42,486 nt of DNA from Pseudomonas sp. A-1 (GCF_004801855.1 NZ_SSTC01000038.1:1-42486), one strand, 5' to 3'; positions 9,939 to 23,668 are shown, numbered from the stretch's first letter. Numbers and translations are program-made. The notes: generated by a model from the sequence alone, not told the origin.

Positions 9939-10955
9939 TCAGAGATGGAGGATCAGGGTCTTCAGCGGCGGGCGGCCGTCGAAGGAGGGGAAGTCGGCGG
10001 CCGGCGCCAGCACCTCGACCTCGCGCACCGGGCGGCCGTTCTTCGCCGCGCAGCGCAGCACCTGCTCGCGCCAGTCGTCCAGCTCGACCCTGGCGAGGTT
10101 GTTGCAGCACACCAGGGTGCCGCCCGCGGCGGTGGCCAGCAGCGCCGGCTTGAGCAGGCTCTGGTAGTCGCGCAGCAGGTCGACGGTGCCGAAGGCGCTG
10201 CGCGCCCAGGCCGGCGGATCGAGGAACACCAGGTCGAACTGCTCGGCGGCCAGGCGCGGGTAGCTCGGCAGGCGCTGGCCGCGGCGGTGCGCCACCGGCA
10301 GGCCGGCCAGCTGGCGGATCGCCGGGAAGTAGTCGGACTGGATGAAGTGCATTTCCGGCAGGGCCGGATTGAGCGCGCCATTCTCGCGGCCGACCGCCAG
10401 GTTGCCCTCGGCGAAGTCGAGGTTGACCACGCGGCGTGCGCCGCCGGCCGCGGCGCACAGGCCGACGCCGCAGGTGTAGGCGAACAGGTTGAGCACCGAC
10501 CTGCCGGCGCTGTGGCGCCTGACCCAGCCGCGGGCGTTGCGCAGGTCGAGGAACAGCAGCGGGTCCTGTCCCGGGTGGCGGGCGCGCACCCGGTAGTTCA
10601 GCCCCCACTCGTGGCCGACCAGCTCGGCCAGCGCCTCGGGGGTAGGCTGGCAGACCGGATCCGTGCGGTCGATGCGCGAGTTGGGCTGCGAGCGGTCGTT
10701 GTACACCGCCAGCAGCTCGCTGCCGAGAAAGGCCTGGCAGGCGGCGAACAGCTCGAGCAGGGCATCGCGCTCGAGCGGCTGGTGGAAGCTCTGCACCAGC
10801 AGCTGCGGGCCGTAGCGGTCGACGGTCAGGCCCGGCGCGCCCTCCTGGCTGCCGTGGAACAGGCGGTAGCAGTCGGTGCCCTGGCCGTGCAGTTCGGCGA
10901 TCAGGGCCTGACGGCGCTCGAAGGCGGCGCGCAGCGCCTGGTTCAAGGCGGACAT
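9939..10955 (-). CDS. Class I SAM-dependent methyltransferase, RlmI/RlmK-like
   Basis: A 338-aa protein with the SAM-binding motif I VLNLFAYTCGVGLCAAAGGA (residues about 154-173), an acidic motif II (VVNLDFAEGN) and motif IV DLVFLDPPAW (241-250). This is the DPP signature of the COG1092 rRNA large-subunit cytosine methyltransferases. The N-terminal 130 residues (GLTVDRYG, RSQPNSRID) are also family-like. It is shorter than RlmI (about 396 aa) and lacks an obvious N-terminal PUA domain, so the substrate is uncertain. I chose the ATG at 10955; upstream codons in frame look non-coding. It follows acs by 84 bases and may share its transcript. Confidence 0.8.
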   Translation of the reverse strand: MSALNQALRAAFERRQALIAELHGQGTDCYRLFHGSQEGAPGLTVDRYGPQLLVQSFHQPLERDALLELFAACQAFLGSELLAVYNDRSQPNSRIDRTDPVCQPTPEALAELVGHEWGLNYRVRARHPGQDPLLFLDLRNARGWVRRHSAGRSVLNLFAYTCGVGLCAAAGGARRVVNLDFAEGNLAVGRENGALNPALPEMHFIQSDYFPAIRQLAGLPVAHRRGQRLPSYPRLAAEQFDLVFLDPPAWARSAFGTVDLLRDYQSLLKPALLATAAGGTLVCCNNLARVELDDWREQVLRCAAKNGRPVREVEVLAPAADFPSFDGRPPLKTLILHL

Positions 10956-11039
10956 GGCGCGTCTCCTCGGGGATGGGGAGCGGCAGTTTACCAGCGCCCG
11001 CGCGGGCTGCCGCCGCTTTTCCACGCGCCGGCGCGACGC

Positions 11040-12977
<1,938 letters not shown>

Positions 12978-13046
12978 GGCGCAGCTCCTGGAAGGCTGTC
13001 CGCGATGTCCTTCAGCGTGGACCCGGATGGGGAGCGTCGCAAGGAC

Positions 13047-13067
13047 GGCCCGCCGCACGGGCGGGCC
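13047..13067 (-). terminator. Hairpin after pgi, possible terminator
   Basis: An 8-bp perfect GGCCCGCC/GGCGGGCC stem lies 9 bases beyond the pgi stop codon (reading the minus strand). The following sequence is T-poor, so if it terminates it is probably inefficient or needs Rho. Confidence 0.45.
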
Positions 13068-13076
13068 GCCCCGGGC

Positions 13077-14741
13077 TCAGCCGCGGTGGCGGGAGCGGAA
13101 GTGGTCGATCAGGCCCTGGGTCGAGCCATCCTCGGCGGGGCTGGAGTCCTCGCCGGTCAGGCGGGCGTAGAGGGTCTTGCCCAGCTCCTTGCCCAGCTCG
13201 ACGCCCCACTGGTCGAAGGCGTTGATGCCCCAGATCACGCTCTGGGCGAACACCTTGTGCTCGTAGAGGGCGATCAGCGCGCCGAGACGCTGCGGGCTGA
13301 CCCGCTCGAGGACGATGGTGTTGCTCGGCCGGTTGCCGGGGATCACCTTGTGCGGCGCCAGGCGCTGCACCTCGCTCTCGGCCAGGCCGGCGGCGCGCAG
13401 CTCGGCCTCGGCCTCGGCGAGGGTCTTGCCGCACATCAGCGCCTGGCTCTGCGACAGGCAGTTGGCGAACAGCCACTGGTGGTGGTCGGCCAGCGGGTGG
13501 TAGCTGGTCACCGGCACGATAAAGTCGGCCGGGATCATCAGGGTGCCCTGGTGCAGCAGCTGGTGGTAGGCGTGCTGGCCGTTGCAGCCGACCCCGCCCC
13601 AGATCACCGGGCCGGTGCCGCAGCTCACCGGGCTGCCGTCCTGGCGCACGCGCTTGCCGTTGGATTCCATGTCCAGCTGCTGCAGGTGCTGGTTGAAATT
13701 GCGCAGGTTGTGGTCGTAGGGCAGGATCGCGTGGCTCTGCGCGCCCCAGAAGTCGCCGTACCAGACGCCGAGCAGGGCCAGCAGCACCGGCATGTTGGCT
13801 TCGAAGGGCGCGGTGAGGAAGTGGCGGTCCATCTTGTAGGCGCCGGCCAGCAGTTCCTTGAAGTTGCCCATGCCGATGGCCAGGGCGATCGGCAGGCCGA
13901 TCGCCGACCACAGCGAGTAGCGCCCGCCCACCCAGTCCCACATCGGGAAGATGTTCTCTTCGGCGATGCCGAACTCGACCGCCGCCTTGCGGTTGCTGGA
14001 CACGGCGATGAAGTGGCGGTGCAGGTCGGCCTCGCCGGCGCCCTGGGCGAGCACCCAGCGCCGCGCGGCCTGGGCGTTCTTCAGCGTCTCCAGGGTGCCG
14101 AAGGACTTCGAGGAGACGATGAACAGGGTGGTTTCCGCGCGCAGCCTGGCGGTCACCTCGTGGAACTCGCTGCCGTCGACGTTGGCCAGGTAGTGGCAGC
14201 GCACGCCGCGCTGGGCGAACGGCAGCAGGGCCTCGGAGACCAGCTGCGGGCCGAGGAAGGAGCCGCCAATGCCGATGTTGACCACGTCGGTGATCGGCTT
14301 CTCGGTCCAGCCGCGCCACAGGCCGTTGTGGATGCGCTGCACCAGCTCGGTCATCTGCCCGAGCACCTGATGCACCCCCGGCATCACGTCGACGCCATCG
14401 ACCAGCACCTTGTCGCCCACCGGGCGGCGCAGGGCGGTGTGCAGCGCCGGGCGGTTCTCCGAGGCGTTCACCGCGGCGCCGTCGAACAGCGCCGCGATGG
14501 CCGGGCGCAGCTTCATCTGTTCGGCCAGCGCCAGCAGGGCGGCCAGGCTGTCGGCGTCGATCAGGTTCTTCGAGTAGTCGAGGAACAGGCCGGCCTGGCT
14601 CAGCGAGTAGCGCTGGAAGCGCTGCGGATCGGCGGCGAAGGCCTGGCGCAGGCTGAAGTCGTGCATGCGCTCGCGCTGCGCGCGCAGGGCCTGCCAGGCG
14701 GGCTGTTGGGTGGCATCCAGCGGCTTGAGGTAGTGTTCCAT
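13077..14741 (-). CDS. pgi: Glucose-6-phosphate isomerase
   Basis: Interconverts glucose-6-phosphate and fructose-6-phosphate; in pseudomonads it serves gluconeogenesis and the Entner-Doudoroff cycle. The 554-aa protein carries both PGI signatures, [17 protein letters not shown] and [18 protein letters not shown], with [13 protein letters not shown] and [12 protein letters not shown] chose the ATG at 14741 ([13 protein letters not shown]) by family length. It lies between the acs gene and panD on the same strand, with hairpins on both sides, so it may be its own unit. Confidence 0.96.
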   Translation of the reverse strand: MEHYLKPLDATQQPAWQALRAQRERMHDFSLRQAFAADPQRFQRYSLSQAGLFLDYSKNLIDADSLAALLALAEQMKLRPAIAALFDGAAVNASENRPALHTALRRPVGDKVLVDGVDVMPGVHQVLGQMTELVQRIHNGLWRGWTEKPITDVVNIGIGGSFLGPQLVSEALLPFAQRGVRCHYLANVDGSEFHEVTARLRAETTLFIVSSKSFGTLETLKNAQAARRWVLAQGAGEADLHRHFIAVSSNRKAAVEFGIAEENIFPMWDWVGGRYSLWSAIGLPIALAIGMGNFKELLAGAYKMDRHFLTAPFEANMPVLLALLGVWYGDFWGAQSHAILPYDHNLRNFNQHLQQLDMESNGKRVRQDGSPVSCGTGPVIWGGVGCNGQHAYHQLLHQGTLMIPADFIVPVTSYHPLADHHQWLFANCLSQSQALMCGKTLAEAEAELRAAGLAESEVQRLAPHKVIPGNRPSNTIVLERVSPQRLGALIALYEHKVFAQSVIWGINAFDQWGVELGKELGKTLYARLTGEDSSPAEDGSTQGLIDHFRSRHRG

Positions 14742-14779
14742 CGACTGACTCGGGTTTCGTTCGGCTAGGGGCGAATGCA

Positions 14780-14806
14780 ACAAGCCCGGAGCGGGTCCGG
14801 GCTTGT
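14780..14806 (-). terminator. Hairpin after panD, probable end of the pan operon
   Basis: A perfect 10-bp stem ACAAGCCCGG (14780-14789) / CCGGGCTTGT (14797-14806) lies between panD and pgi. The minus-strand tail is only weakly T-rich (TTGTTGCATT). Its position after the last pan gene supports a terminator role. Confidence 0.55.
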
Positions 14807-14826
14807 CGGGACTGCACGGCAGGCGG

Positions 14827-15207
14827 TCAGGCCACCTGCACGGGGATCGCGTGGCTGGTGTGGCTGAGCTCGTTGCCCGGGTTGAAGTACAGCATGTACG
14901 GCTTGTGCTGGCTCAGCTCGGCCTCGCTGTACTGGGCGTAGGTGCAGATGATCAGGCGGTGGCCGACGCCGGCCTTGTGGGCGGCGGCGCCGTTGACCGA
15001 GATCACCTTGGAGCCGTCCTCGGCGCGGATCGCGTAGGTGGTGAAGCGCTCGCCGTTGTCGACGTTGTAGATCTGGATCTGCTCGTATTCGCGGATGCCG
15101 GCCAGGTCCAGCCATTCGCCGTCGATGGCGCAGGAGCCTTCGTAGTCCAGGACGGCGTGGGTCACCTGGACACGGTGCAGCTTGGCTTTGAGCATGATGG
15201 AGTGCAT
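14827..15207 (-). CDS. panD: Aspartate 1-decarboxylase proenzyme
   Basis: Makes beta-alanine from L-aspartate for pantothenate synthesis. The 126-aa proenzyme starts [20 protein letters not shown]. It has the self-processing site YEGSCAID, cut between Gly24 and Ser25 to give the pyruvoyl group, and the C-terminal [13 protein letters not shown]. It follows panC with a 13-base gap, so beta-alanine supply is co-encoded with the enzyme that uses it. Confidence 0.97.
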   Translation of the reverse strand: MHSIMLKAKLHRVQVTHAVLDYEGSCAIDGEWLDLAGIREYEQIQIYNVDNGERFTTYAIRAEDGSKVISVNGAAAHKAGVGHRLIICTYAQYSEAELSQHKPYMLYFNPGNELSHTSHAIPVQVA

Positions 15208-15220
15208 GGCGGGTTCCTCG

Positions 15221-16081
15221 TCAGGCCGTGGCGTCGAGATCCACGAGCAGGTTGTCGATCAGCCGGGTGGTGCCCAGGCGGGCGGCGGCCAGAATCACCA
15301 GCTGGCGGTCGGCGGAGGTGGCCGGGCGCAGGGTGAGCGGATTGCGGATTTCCAGGTAGTCCGGAACGAAGCCGGCATTCTGCAGCTGGGCGCCGGCCTC
15401 GGCCAGCAGGGCGGCGTGGTCGGTCTGCCCGCCACGCAGGGCCGCGGCCAGCTCGCTGAGGGTACGGTACAGCTGCGGCGCCACGGCGCGCTGCTCGTCG
15501 TCGAGATAACCGTTGCGCGATGACAGCGCCAGGCCGTCGGCGCCGCGCACGGTCGGCTCGCCGAAGATCTGGATCGGCAGGTTGAGGTCGCGCACCAGCT
15601 TGCGGATCACCGCCAGCTGCTGGAAGTCCTTCTCGCCGAAGATCGCCAGGTCGGGCTGGACCATGTGGAACAGCTTGGTCACCACCGTGGCCACGCCGTC
15701 GAAGTGGCCGGGCCGGCTGGCGCCGCACAGGCCCTCGCTGACGCCCGGCACGCTGACGATGGTCTGCCCGCTCATGCCGTCGGGGTACATCTCCTCGGCG
15801 GTCGGCGCGAACAGCAGGTTGCAGCCGGCCTCGAGCAGCTTCTCCTGGTCGGCGGCGAGGGTGCGCGGGTATTTGTCGAGGTCCTCGCCGGCGCCGAACT
15901 GCAGCGGGTTGACGAAGATGCTGGCGACCACGAAGTCGGCGCGCTGGGCGGCCTTGGTCACCAGCGCGGCGTGGCCGGCGTGCAGGTTGCCCATGGTCGG
16001 CACCAGGCCGATGCGCTTGCCTTCGCTGCGCGCGCGCGCGACGGCGGCGCGCAGTTCGCGGACGGTCTTGACGGTGATCAT
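15221..16081 (-). CDS. panC: Pantothenate synthetase
   Basis: Joins pantoate and beta-alanine, using ATP, to form pantothenate. The 286-aa protein has the HIGH-like nucleotide motif MGNLHAGH (residues 30-37), the [13 protein letters not shown] and EDLDKYPRT segments, [16 protein letters not shown], and the KMSKS-like [10 protein letters not shown]. Its ATG overlaps the panB stop codon (ATGA at 16081-16078), indicating translational coupling. Confidence 0.97.
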   Translation of the reverse strand: MITVKTVRELRAAVARARSEGKRIGLVPTMGNLHAGHAALVTKAAQRADFVVASIFVNPLQFGAGEDLDKYPRTLAADQEKLLEAGCNLLFAPTAEEMYPDGMSGQTIVSVPGVSEGLCGASRPGHFDGVATVVTKLFHMVQPDLAIFGEKDFQQLAVIRKLVRDLNLPIQIFGEPTVRGADGLALSSRNGYLDDEQRAVAPQLYRTLSELAAALRGGQTDHAALLAEAGAQLQNAGFVPDYLEIRNPLTLRPATSADRQLVILAAARLGTTRLIDNLLVDLDATA

Positions 16082-16872
16082 GCGGAGAAACCGTGTTCGG
16101 GGGCGGGGAACTGGCCGCTCTTGACGGCCTGGGTGTAGGCGGTCAGGGCGTCCTGGATGCTGGCCTGGCCGGCCATGAAGTTGCGCACGAACTTGGCCGG
16201 GCGCGGATTGAGGCCGAGCATGTCGTGGATGACCAGTACCTGGCCGTCGGTGTCGACGCCGGCGCCGATGCCGATCACCGGGATGTTCGCCGCGCGGCTG
16301 ATCTCGGCGGCCAGCGCGCTGGGCACGCATTCGAGCAGCAGCATGGCGGCGCCGGCCTGCTCGAGGGCCCGGGCGGCCTCGCGCATCTCGCGGGCGCGAG
16401 CCTCGTCGCGGCCCTGCACCTTGTAGCCGCCGAACACGTTGACCGACTGCGGGGTGAGGCCCAGGTGCACGCAGGCCGGAATACCGTTCTCGGCCAGGCG
16501 CTGCACGGTCTCGCACAGCCAGGCGCCGCCTTCCAGCTTGACCATGTGCGCGCCGGCGCGCATCAGCGCCGCGCTGCTCTCCAGCGCCTGCTCGAGGGTG
16601 GCGTAGCTCATGAACGGCAGGTCGCTGAGGATCAGCGCCCCCCGGTTGCCGCGCTTGACGCAGGCAGTGTGGTAGGCCATGTCGGCGACGCTGACCGGCA
16701 GGGTACTGTCGTGACCCTGCAGGACGTTGCCGAGCGAGTCGCCGACCAGCAGCACCTCGACCCCGGCGGCGCAGGCGGCGGTGGCGAAGGTGGCGTCGTA
16801 GCTGGTCAGCATGACGATCTTCTCGCCGTTCTGCTTGAGCGTACGCAGAGTGGTGAGGGTGACATCAGCCAT
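16078..16872 (-). CDS. panB: 3-methyl-2-oxobutanoate hydroxymethyltransferase
   Basis: First committed step of pantothenate synthesis: transfers a hydroxymethyl group from methylene-tetrahydrofolate to ketoisovalerate. The 264-aa TIM-barrel protein has metal-binding [16 protein letters not shown] (Asp45), [31 protein letters not shown] and [23 protein letters not shown]. The start is the ATG at 16872 with GAGGA a few bases upstream. It needs a folate cofactor, and the gene just upstream is folK. Its keto-acid substrate is an intermediate of the ilv pathway encoded near the end of the window. Confidence 0.97.
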   Translation of the reverse strand: MADVTLTTLRTLKQNGEKIVMLTSYDATFATAACAAGVEVLLVGDSLGNVLQGHDSTLPVSVADMAYHTACVKRGNRGALILSDLPFMSYATLEQALESSAALMRAGAHMVKLEGGAWLCETVQRLAENGIPACVHLGLTPQSVNVFGGYKVQGRDEARAREMREAARALEQAGAAMLLLECVPSALAAEISRAANIPVIGIGAGVDTDGQVLVIHDMLGLNPRPAKFVRNFMAGQASIQDALTAYTQAVKSGQFPAPEHGFSA

Positions 16873-16920
16873 CAAGAAATCCTCGTGGTGCACCGCAAAA
16901 GGGCGCGGGCAAACGGTGCC

Positions 16921-16950
16921 TATAGTCCCGATGGGGGGCGGTGAAGTCAA
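16921..16950 (-). promoter_or_regulatory. Candidate promoter for panB-panC-panD
   Basis: On the minus strand, TTGACT (16950-16945, overlapping the folK stop codon) is followed after 18 bases by ACTATA (16926-16921). It lies about 50 bases before panB. The -35 is good and the -10 is fair. The pan genes may also be read from pcnB-folK. Confidence 0.4.
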
Positions 16951-17468
16951 TCGGCGCCATTTTCTGCCGCTCTCGGCCCGTTGGCCCGTTCGAGGCGCTC
17001 CAGCCCGACGAACGGACAGTCGGCGAGCAGTGCCTGCAGCGGCTGGCCGTCGGGCAGGCGCAGATCCGGGGCGATCTCCGCCAGCGGATAGAGGACGAAG
17101 GCGCGGGCGTGCATATGGTAGTGCGGCACGCTCAGGCGCTCCTCGTCCAGTTGCAGGTCGCCGAACAGCAGGATGTCCAGGTCCAGGGTGCGCGGTCCCC
17201 AGCGCTCGGCCTTGCGCTCGCGGCCCTGCTCGCGCTCGATGGCCTGCAGGGCGTCGAGCAGCGCGAGCGGGGCGAGGTCGCAGTCCAGCGCCGCCACCGC
17301 GTTGACGTAACGCGGCTGGTCGGCCGGGCCGAGCGGGTCGCTGGCGTACAGCGAGGACACCGCGGCCAGCCTGCACTGCGGCAGGCGGCCGAGGGCTTCG
17401 AGGGCGGCCTCGAGTTGCTGCACCGGCTCGGCCAGGTTGCTGCCCAGGCCGATGTAGACGCGGGTCAT
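16947..17468 (-). CDS. folK: 7,8-dihydro-6-hydroxymethylpterin pyrophosphokinase
   Basis: Transfers pyrophosphate from ATP to hydroxymethyl-dihydropterin in folate synthesis. The 173-aa protein has [13 protein letters not shown] at the N-terminus, [19 protein letters not shown] and the diagnostic [15 protein letters not shown] with the metal-binding aspartates. I used the ATG at 17468 because it gives the standard [11 protein letters not shown] start. It begins 7 bases after the pcnB stop, so the two are almost certainly cotranscribed. Confidence 0.96.
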   Translation of the reverse strand: MTRVYIGLGSNLAEPVQQLEAALEALGRLPQCRLAAVSSLYASDPLGPADQPRYVNAVAALDCDLAPLALLDALQAIEREQGRERKAERWGPRTLDLDILLFGDLQLDEERLSVPHYHMHARAFVLYPLAEIAPDLRLPDGQPLQALLADCPFVGLERLERANGPRAAENGAD

Positions 17469-17475
17469 CGCCGGC

Positions 17476-18873
17476 TCACTCCTGCCCGTGGCCGCTCGGC
17501 GCATCGCTGCGGCGCTTGCGCGGGCTGCGCCGGCGCTTGCGCGGCGCGGCCTTGTCGCGGCCCTCGCCCTCGCTGAGGGCGCGGATCATGCCGCGGCGCT
17601 CGCTGTCGCTGGCGTCCTGGTAGCGCGTCCACCAGTCGCCGAGGCCGCCGGTTTCCTCGCCGGCCTCCTCGCGCAGCAGCAGGAAGTCGTAGCCGGCGCG
17701 GAAGCGCGGATTCTCCAGCAGCAGGTCGGCGCGCTTGCCGTGGCGGCGCGGCAGGCGCTCCTGCATGTCCCAGATCTCGCGCAGCGGCAGGGTGAAGCGC
17801 TTGGGGATGGCGGTGCGCCGGCACTGCTCGCTGATCACCTCGTGGGCGGCTTCCTGCAGGGCCGGCAGCGCCGGCATGCCGCGCGCCTGCAGCGCCGCGG
17901 CGCGTGCCGGCAGGGCCGGCCAGAGCAGGGCGGCGAACAGGAACGCCGGGGTCACTGGCTTGCCCAGGCGGATGCGCTCGTCGGTGTTGGCCAGCGCCTG
18001 GCGGATCAGCGCGCCGGCGTACTCCGGTTCGGCCTTCAGCGCCGCGGCGCTGGCCGGGAACAGCGGGGCGAACAGGCCGTAGTCGCAGAGCATCTCGAAG
18101 GTGCGCTCGCCCTGGCCGGACAGCAGCAGCTTGAGCACCTCGTCGAACAGGCGCGCCGAGGGAATGTCGTTGAGCAGCGGCGCCAGGCGGCGGATCGGTG
18201 CGGCGCTGTGCTTCTCGATGTCGAAGTCGAGCTTGGCGGCGAAGCGCACCGCGCGCAGCATGCGCACCGGGTCCTCGAGGTAGCGCTGCTCGGGATCGCC
18301 GATCAGGCGCACCAGGCGGCTGCGGATGTCGTGCACGCCGCGGGCGTAGTCGAGGATGCGCTCGCTGGCCGGGTCGTAGTAGAGGGCGTTGATGGTGAAG
18401 TCGCGGCGCTGGGCGTCGTCTTCCTGGCTGCCGTAGACGTTGTCGCGCAGGATGCGCCCGCTCTCGTGGCGCGCGGCCTGGGCGCTGTCCTCGTCGTCTT
18501 CGCCCTGCGGGTGGTGGGCGCGGAAGGTGGCCACCTCGATGATCTCGCGGCCGAAGTGCACGTGCACCAGCTTGAAGCGGCGGCCGATCACCCGTGCGTT
18601 GCGGAACTCGGCGCGCACCTGCTCGGGAGTGGCGCTGGTGGCCACGTCGAAGTCCTTGGGCGTGATGCCCAGCAGCAGGTCGCGCACGCAGCCGCCGACC
18701 AGGAAGGCCTGGTAGCCGGCCTGCTGCAGGCGCTCGACCACGTTCACCGCGTTGCGGCTGATCTGCTCGCGCTGCAGCGCGTGCTGGCTGCTGCCGAGCA
18801 CCTCCGGCGTGGTGCGAACGGCGCGGGCGCGGCGCAGGGGAGAACGGATGGACTGGAACAGCTTCTTCAGCAT
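17476..18873 (-). CDS. pcnB: Poly(A) polymerase I
   Basis: Adds 3' poly(A) tails that promote decay of mRNAs and small RNAs. The 465-aa protein starts MLKKLFQSIRSPLRRARAVR. It has the nucleotidyltransferase core FLVGGCVRDLLLGITPKDFDVATSATPEQV with the catalytic DFD (Asp74, Asp76), the RRDFTINALYYDP motif and DPVRMLRAVRFAAKL. The C-terminal tail is strongly basic (APRKRRRSPRKRRSD), typical of PAP I. I chose the ATG at 18873 over an upstream extension that is Pro/Arg-rich and overlaps the promoter. Only 136 bases separate it from cbrB. Confidence 0.95.
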   Translation of the reverse strand: MLKKLFQSIRSPLRRARAVRTTPEVLGSSQHALQREQISRNAVNVVERLQQAGYQAFLVGGCVRDLLLGITPKDFDVATSATPEQVRAEFRNARVIGRRFKLVHVHFGREIIEVATFRAHHPQGEDDEDSAQAARHESGRILRDNVYGSQEDDAQRRDFTINALYYDPASERILDYARGVHDIRSRLVRLIGDPEQRYLEDPVRMLRAVRFAAKLDFDIEKHSAAPIRRLAPLLNDIPSARLFDEVLKLLLSGQGERTFEMLCDYGLFAPLFPASAAALKAEPEYAGALIRQALANTDERIRLGKPVTPAFLFAALLWPALPARAAALQARGMPALPALQEAAHEVISEQCRRTAIPKRFTLPLREIWDMQERLPRRHGKRADLLLENPRFRAGYDFLLLREEAGEETGGLGDWWTRYQDASDSERRGMIRALSEGEGRDKAAPRKRRRSPRKRRSDAPSGHGQE

Positions 18874-18931
18874 GGGCGACAGGGTACCGGGATAGGGCGG
18901 GAGCGGGGACGGCCCCGCGCGATGGTGGCGG

Positions 18932-18961
18932 ATTCTAGCACTGGCTGGCGGCGATGGTGAA
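18932..18961 (-). promoter_or_regulatory. Probable pcnB promoter with extended -10
   Basis: On the minus strand, TTCACC (18961-18956) and, 18 bases on, TAGAAT (18937-18932) preceded by TGC, an extended -10. It lies in the short cbrB-pcnB gap. A GCGGGG/CCCCGC dyad (18903-18918) follows in the leader. The rest of the gap (18874-19009) holds no sigma-54 promoter and no A-rich Hfq/Crc motif. Confidence 0.5.
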
Positions 18962-19009
18962 CGCGGGGGCGGTAGCGGCCACCCCGGCAGGCGGCGGTGG
19001 GGCAACGCC

Positions 19010-20416
<1,407 letters not shown>

Positions 20417-20553
20417 GTCTGTTCAGCTCTCGCGACGTGCTCGGAAGCGTCTGGATCCTGTCGGTGCCGGTCTCTGCAGACGGCTTGGCGAGGGCGCGCC
20501 GGGCTTCCGGCGGGGTGGCCGCCCGGGCGTTGCGCGTGCAGTGTCCATCGGCT

Positions 20554-23508
20554 TCACGGGGTGTCGGCAGCCAGCGGGCCGCCATAGCGCGGCAGGCTGA
20601 TCCGGATGCGCGTGCCGCGCTGGCGTTCCGGGTCTGCCGGGCTGTCGATGGTTATCTGTCCATAATGCTCCTCGACGATCGAATAGACCAGTGCGAGGCC
20701 CAGGCCGGTCCCTTTGCCGGGGTCCTTGGTGGTGAAGAAGGGTTCGAACAGGCGCTCGACGATCGACTGCGGGATGCCCGGCCCCTCGTCCTCGACCATC
20801 AGCTCGACGCTGTCGGCGCCGGCCTCGCTGCGCACGCGGATGGCGCCGCCGGGCGGCGAGGCGTCGCGGGCGTTGGACAGCAGGTTGATCAGCACCTGGG
20901 CCAGGCGCTGCGGGTCGCCCTCGACCCAGTGCTGCGGGTCGCACAGGTTGAAGTAGTGCACGTCGTAGTCGCGGTTGAGCGACAGCAGGCCGATCGCCTC
21001 GCGCGTCACGTCGGCCAGGCACACCGGCTCGCTGGCCTGCTGGCGGCCGCCGGCGTGGGCGAAGCTCATCAGCGACTGGACGATGCGGGTGATGCGCTTG
21101 GTCTGCTCGATGATCTGCGCGCAGGTCTCGCTGATCTCGGCGTCGCCTTCGCGCTCCTCGCGCAGGTTCTGCGCCAGGCAGGCGATGCCGGTGACCGGGT
21201 TGCCGATCTCGTGGGCCACGCCGGCGGCGAGGCGGCCGATCGAGGCCAGGCGCTCGGAGTGGATCAGGCGATCCTCCAGCAACTGGGTCTCGGTGAGGTC
21301 CTCGACCAGCAGCACCAGGCCGCTGGTGCCGGGGGCCAGCGGCTCGTCGATGGCCGCCTTGTGCAGGTTGAGCCAGCGGGTCTGGCCGTCGAGGGCCAGG
21401 CGCTGCTTGTGCAGGTGCTCGTCGGGCGCTTCGCTGAAGGCGGTGAGCAGGCCGCACCAGGGCTCGGGCAGGGTGGCCAGGCGCGAGCCGACCACGCGCT
21501 GCGCCTCGATGCCGGTGAGTTCCTCCATGGCGCGGTTCCACTTGAGGATCTCCTGGTCCTGGGCCAGCGAGCAGACCCCCATCGGCAGCTCCTGCAGGGT
21601 CTGCCGGTGGTAGCGGCGCAGGGCGTCGAGTTCGGCGGCCAGGCCGGTCAGGCGCGACTGGTAGTCCTCCAGGCGGCTCTCGATGAAATGGATGTCCTCG
21701 GTGACATAGGTGTCGTCGGCGGCCTTGTAGGGCAGGAAGCTCTCGACGATGTCCTGGGCCACGCTCGGCCCCATCAGCCCGGACAGGTTGGCCTCGATGC
21801 GGTCGCGCAGGCGGCGCAGGGCGTAGGGGCGCTGCTCGTCGAAGGGCAGGCCGAGGTCGCGCAGGGCCTGCTCCACCTCGCGCTGGGCGGTGCGCGCGCC
21901 GAGCGGCTTGGCCAGCTCGGCGGCGAATTCCTGCGGCGAGGCGGCGACCAGCTCGCGGCGCTGCGGGCGGCGCACGTTGTCCACCGCGCAGGTCTCGGCG
22001 GCGCCCTGTTCCTCGGCGCTCGGCTCGCTGAACAGCGAGACCAGGGTGAACACCAGCACGTTGACCGCCAGCGAGGCGATCGCCGCCAGGTGCCAGCTGG
22101 TGTCGTCGAGCACGTAGACCATGTCCAGCAGCGGCAGGTAGAAGCCGGGCAGGTTGCCGATCAGCGGCAGCAGCATGCTGACGATCCACACGCTGGCGCC
22201 GGCCAGCAGCCCGGCGATGAAGCCGCGGCGGTTGGCCGCCGGCCAGTACAGCACCGACAGCGCGCCGGGGAGGAACTGCAGGGTGGCGACGAAGGATACG
22301 GTGCCCAGGTGCGACAGCTCCTGGCCCGAGTCGATCAGCAGGTAGAAACCGTAGCTGCCGGCGATGATCGCGACGATCAGGCCGCGGCGGGTCCACTTCA
22401 GCCAGCGGTAGATGTTGCCCTCGGCCGGCGGCTGGTACAGCGGCAGCACCACGTGGTTGAGCACCATGCCCGACAGCGCCAGGGTGACCACGATGAGCAG
22501 GCCGCTGGAGGCGGACAGCCCGCCGATGTAGGCGGCCAGCACCAGCCAGGGGTTGCCGACGTCCATGCCGATGCCCAGGGTGAAGTATTCCGGGCTGGTG
22601 GCGACGCCGAGCTTGAGGCCGGCCCACAGGATCGGCGGCACCGCCAGGCTCATCAGCAGCAGGAACAGCGGCAGCGCCCAGCTGGCGCTGACCAGCGCGC
22701 GCGGGTTGAGGTTCTCGGCGAAGGCCATGTGGAACATGTGCGGCATGACGATGGCGGCGGCGAAGAACACCAGCAGCAGGGTGCGCCAGGGACCTTCCTG
22801 CAGCGGCGTGTGCAGGGTGGTCAGCGCCTGCTGGTTCTGCAGCAGCCACTGCTCGAGGCCGGCCGGACCGTCGAACACGCCATACAGGGCGTACAGGCCG
22901 ATGGCGCTCATCGCGCACAGCTTGACCAGCGACTCGAAGGCGATCGCCAGCACCAGGCCCTCGTGGCGCTCGCGGGTGGCGATGCGCCGCGAGCCGAAGA
23001 GGATGGTGAACAGCGTGATCAGCGCACAGAAGCCCAGCGCCACGCGGGTCTGCACGCGTTCGCCGGTGATGATGCCGATGCTGTCGGCGACCGCCTGGAT
23101 CTGCAGGGCGAGCAGCGGCAGCACGGCCACCAGCATGAACAGGGTGGTCAGGGTGCCGGCCCAGGTGCTGCGGAAGCGGAAGGCGAACAGGTCGGCCAGC
23201 GAGGACAGCTGGTAGGTGCGGGTCAGGCGCAGGATCGGGTAGAGCAGCACCGGGGCGAGCAGGAAGGCGCCGGACAGGCCCAGGTAGATGGCCAGGAAGC
23301 CGTAGCCGTACTGGTAGGCCAGGCCCACCGCGCCGTAGAACGCCCAGGCGCTGGCGTACACGCCCAGCGACAGGGTGTAGACCAGCGGGTGGCGCACCAG
23401 CGCGCGCGGCAGGGGGCTGCGTTCGGTCAGCCAGGCGAGGCCGAACAGCACCACCAGATAGACCGAGCTGATCAGCAGCAGATGGGAAACGTCAAAGCTC
23501 GTCGGCAT
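20554..23508 (-). CDS. cbrA: Sensor histidine kinase CbrA
   Basis: A 984-aa CbrA. Residues about 8-495 form an SLC5/sodium-solute-symporter-like membrane domain with roughly a dozen hydrophobic segments. A STAC-type linker follows at about 520-610, then a PAS-like domain at about 630-740. The kinase has H-box [14 protein letters not shown] with His766, N-box [13 protein letters not shown]1 VEDEGPGIP and G2 [18 protein letters not shown]. CbrA of pseudomonads links histidine transport or sensing to CbrB phosphorylation. The start at 23508 overlaps the end of the small cbrX gene by 17 bases, so cbrA translation is probably coupled to cbrX. Confidence 0.95.
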   Translation of the reverse strand: MPTSFDVSHLLLISSVYLVVLFGLAWLTERSPLPRALVRHPLVYTLSLGVYASAWAFYGAVGLAYQYGYGFLAIYLGLSGAFLLAPVLLYPILRLTRTYQLSSLADLFAFRFRSTWAGTLTTLFMLVAVLPLLALQIQAVADSIGIITGERVQTRVALGFCALITLFTILFGSRRIATRERHEGLVLAIAFESLVKLCAMSAIGLYALYGVFDGPAGLEQWLLQNQQALTTLHTPLQEGPWRTLLLVFFAAAIVMPHMFHMAFAENLNPRALVSASWALPLFLLLMSLAVPPILWAGLKLGVATSPEYFTLGIGMDVGNPWLVLAAYIGGLSASSGLLIVVTLALSGMVLNHVVLPLYQPPAEGNIYRWLKWTRRGLIVAIIAGSYGFYLLIDSGQELSHLGTVSFVATLQFLPGALSVLYWPAANRRGFIAGLLAGASVWIVSMLLPLIGNLPGFYLPLLDMVYVLDDTSWHLAAIASLAVNVLVFTLVSLFSEPSAEEQGAAETCAVDNVRRPQRRELVAASPQEFAAELAKPLGARTAQREVEQALRDLGLPFDEQRPYALRRLRDRIEANLSGLMGPSVAQDIVESFLPYKAADDTYVTEDIHFIESRLEDYQSRLTGLAAELDALRRYHRQTLQELPMGVCSLAQDQEILKWNRAMEELTGIEAQRVVGSRLATLPEPWCGLLTAFSEAPDEHLHKQRLALDGQTRWLNLHKAAIDEPLAPGTSGLVLLVEDLTETQLLEDRLIHSERLASIGRLAAGVAHEIGNPVTGIACLAQNLREEREGDAEISETCAQIIEQTKRITRIVQSLMSFAHAGGRQQASEPVCLADVTREAIGLLSLNRDYDVHYFNLCDPQHWVEGDPQRLAQVLINLLSNARDASPPGGAIRVRSEAGADSVELMVEDEGPGIPQSIVERLFEPFFTTKDPGKGTGLGLALVYSIVEEHYGQITIDSPADPERQRGTRIRISLPRYGGPLAADTP

Positions 23509-23668
23509 CGCGCTGGCTCTGGAGGATGAAGGTGACGACGATCAGGATCAGCCAGAGCATGTACGGCCGGTACCAGGCGCCGTTGGGGTCGATCCACCAG
23601 TCCATGATGGCCGGGGAGAACAGGTAGATCCCCACCACCAGGAGCAGGACCAGCCGGTAGATATACAT
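23492..23668 (-). CDS. cbrX: Small membrane protein CbrX, upstream of and overlapping cbrA
   Basis: A 58-aa protein with two hydrophobic segments (about residues 4-20, YRLVLLLVVGIYLFSPA, and 37-49, MLWLILIVVTFIL) separated by a short WWIDPNGAWYRP loop, ending in a charged tail. The ATG at 23668 has GAGG nine bases upstream. It overlaps cbrA by 17 bases. A small gene at this position is described in P. putida as cbrX, where it affects cbrA translation; I assign the name from position and character. Its molecular function is not known. Confidence 0.8.
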   Translation of the reverse strand: MYIYRLVLLLVVGIYLFSPAIMDWWIDPNGAWYRPYMLWLILIVVTFILQSQRDADEL

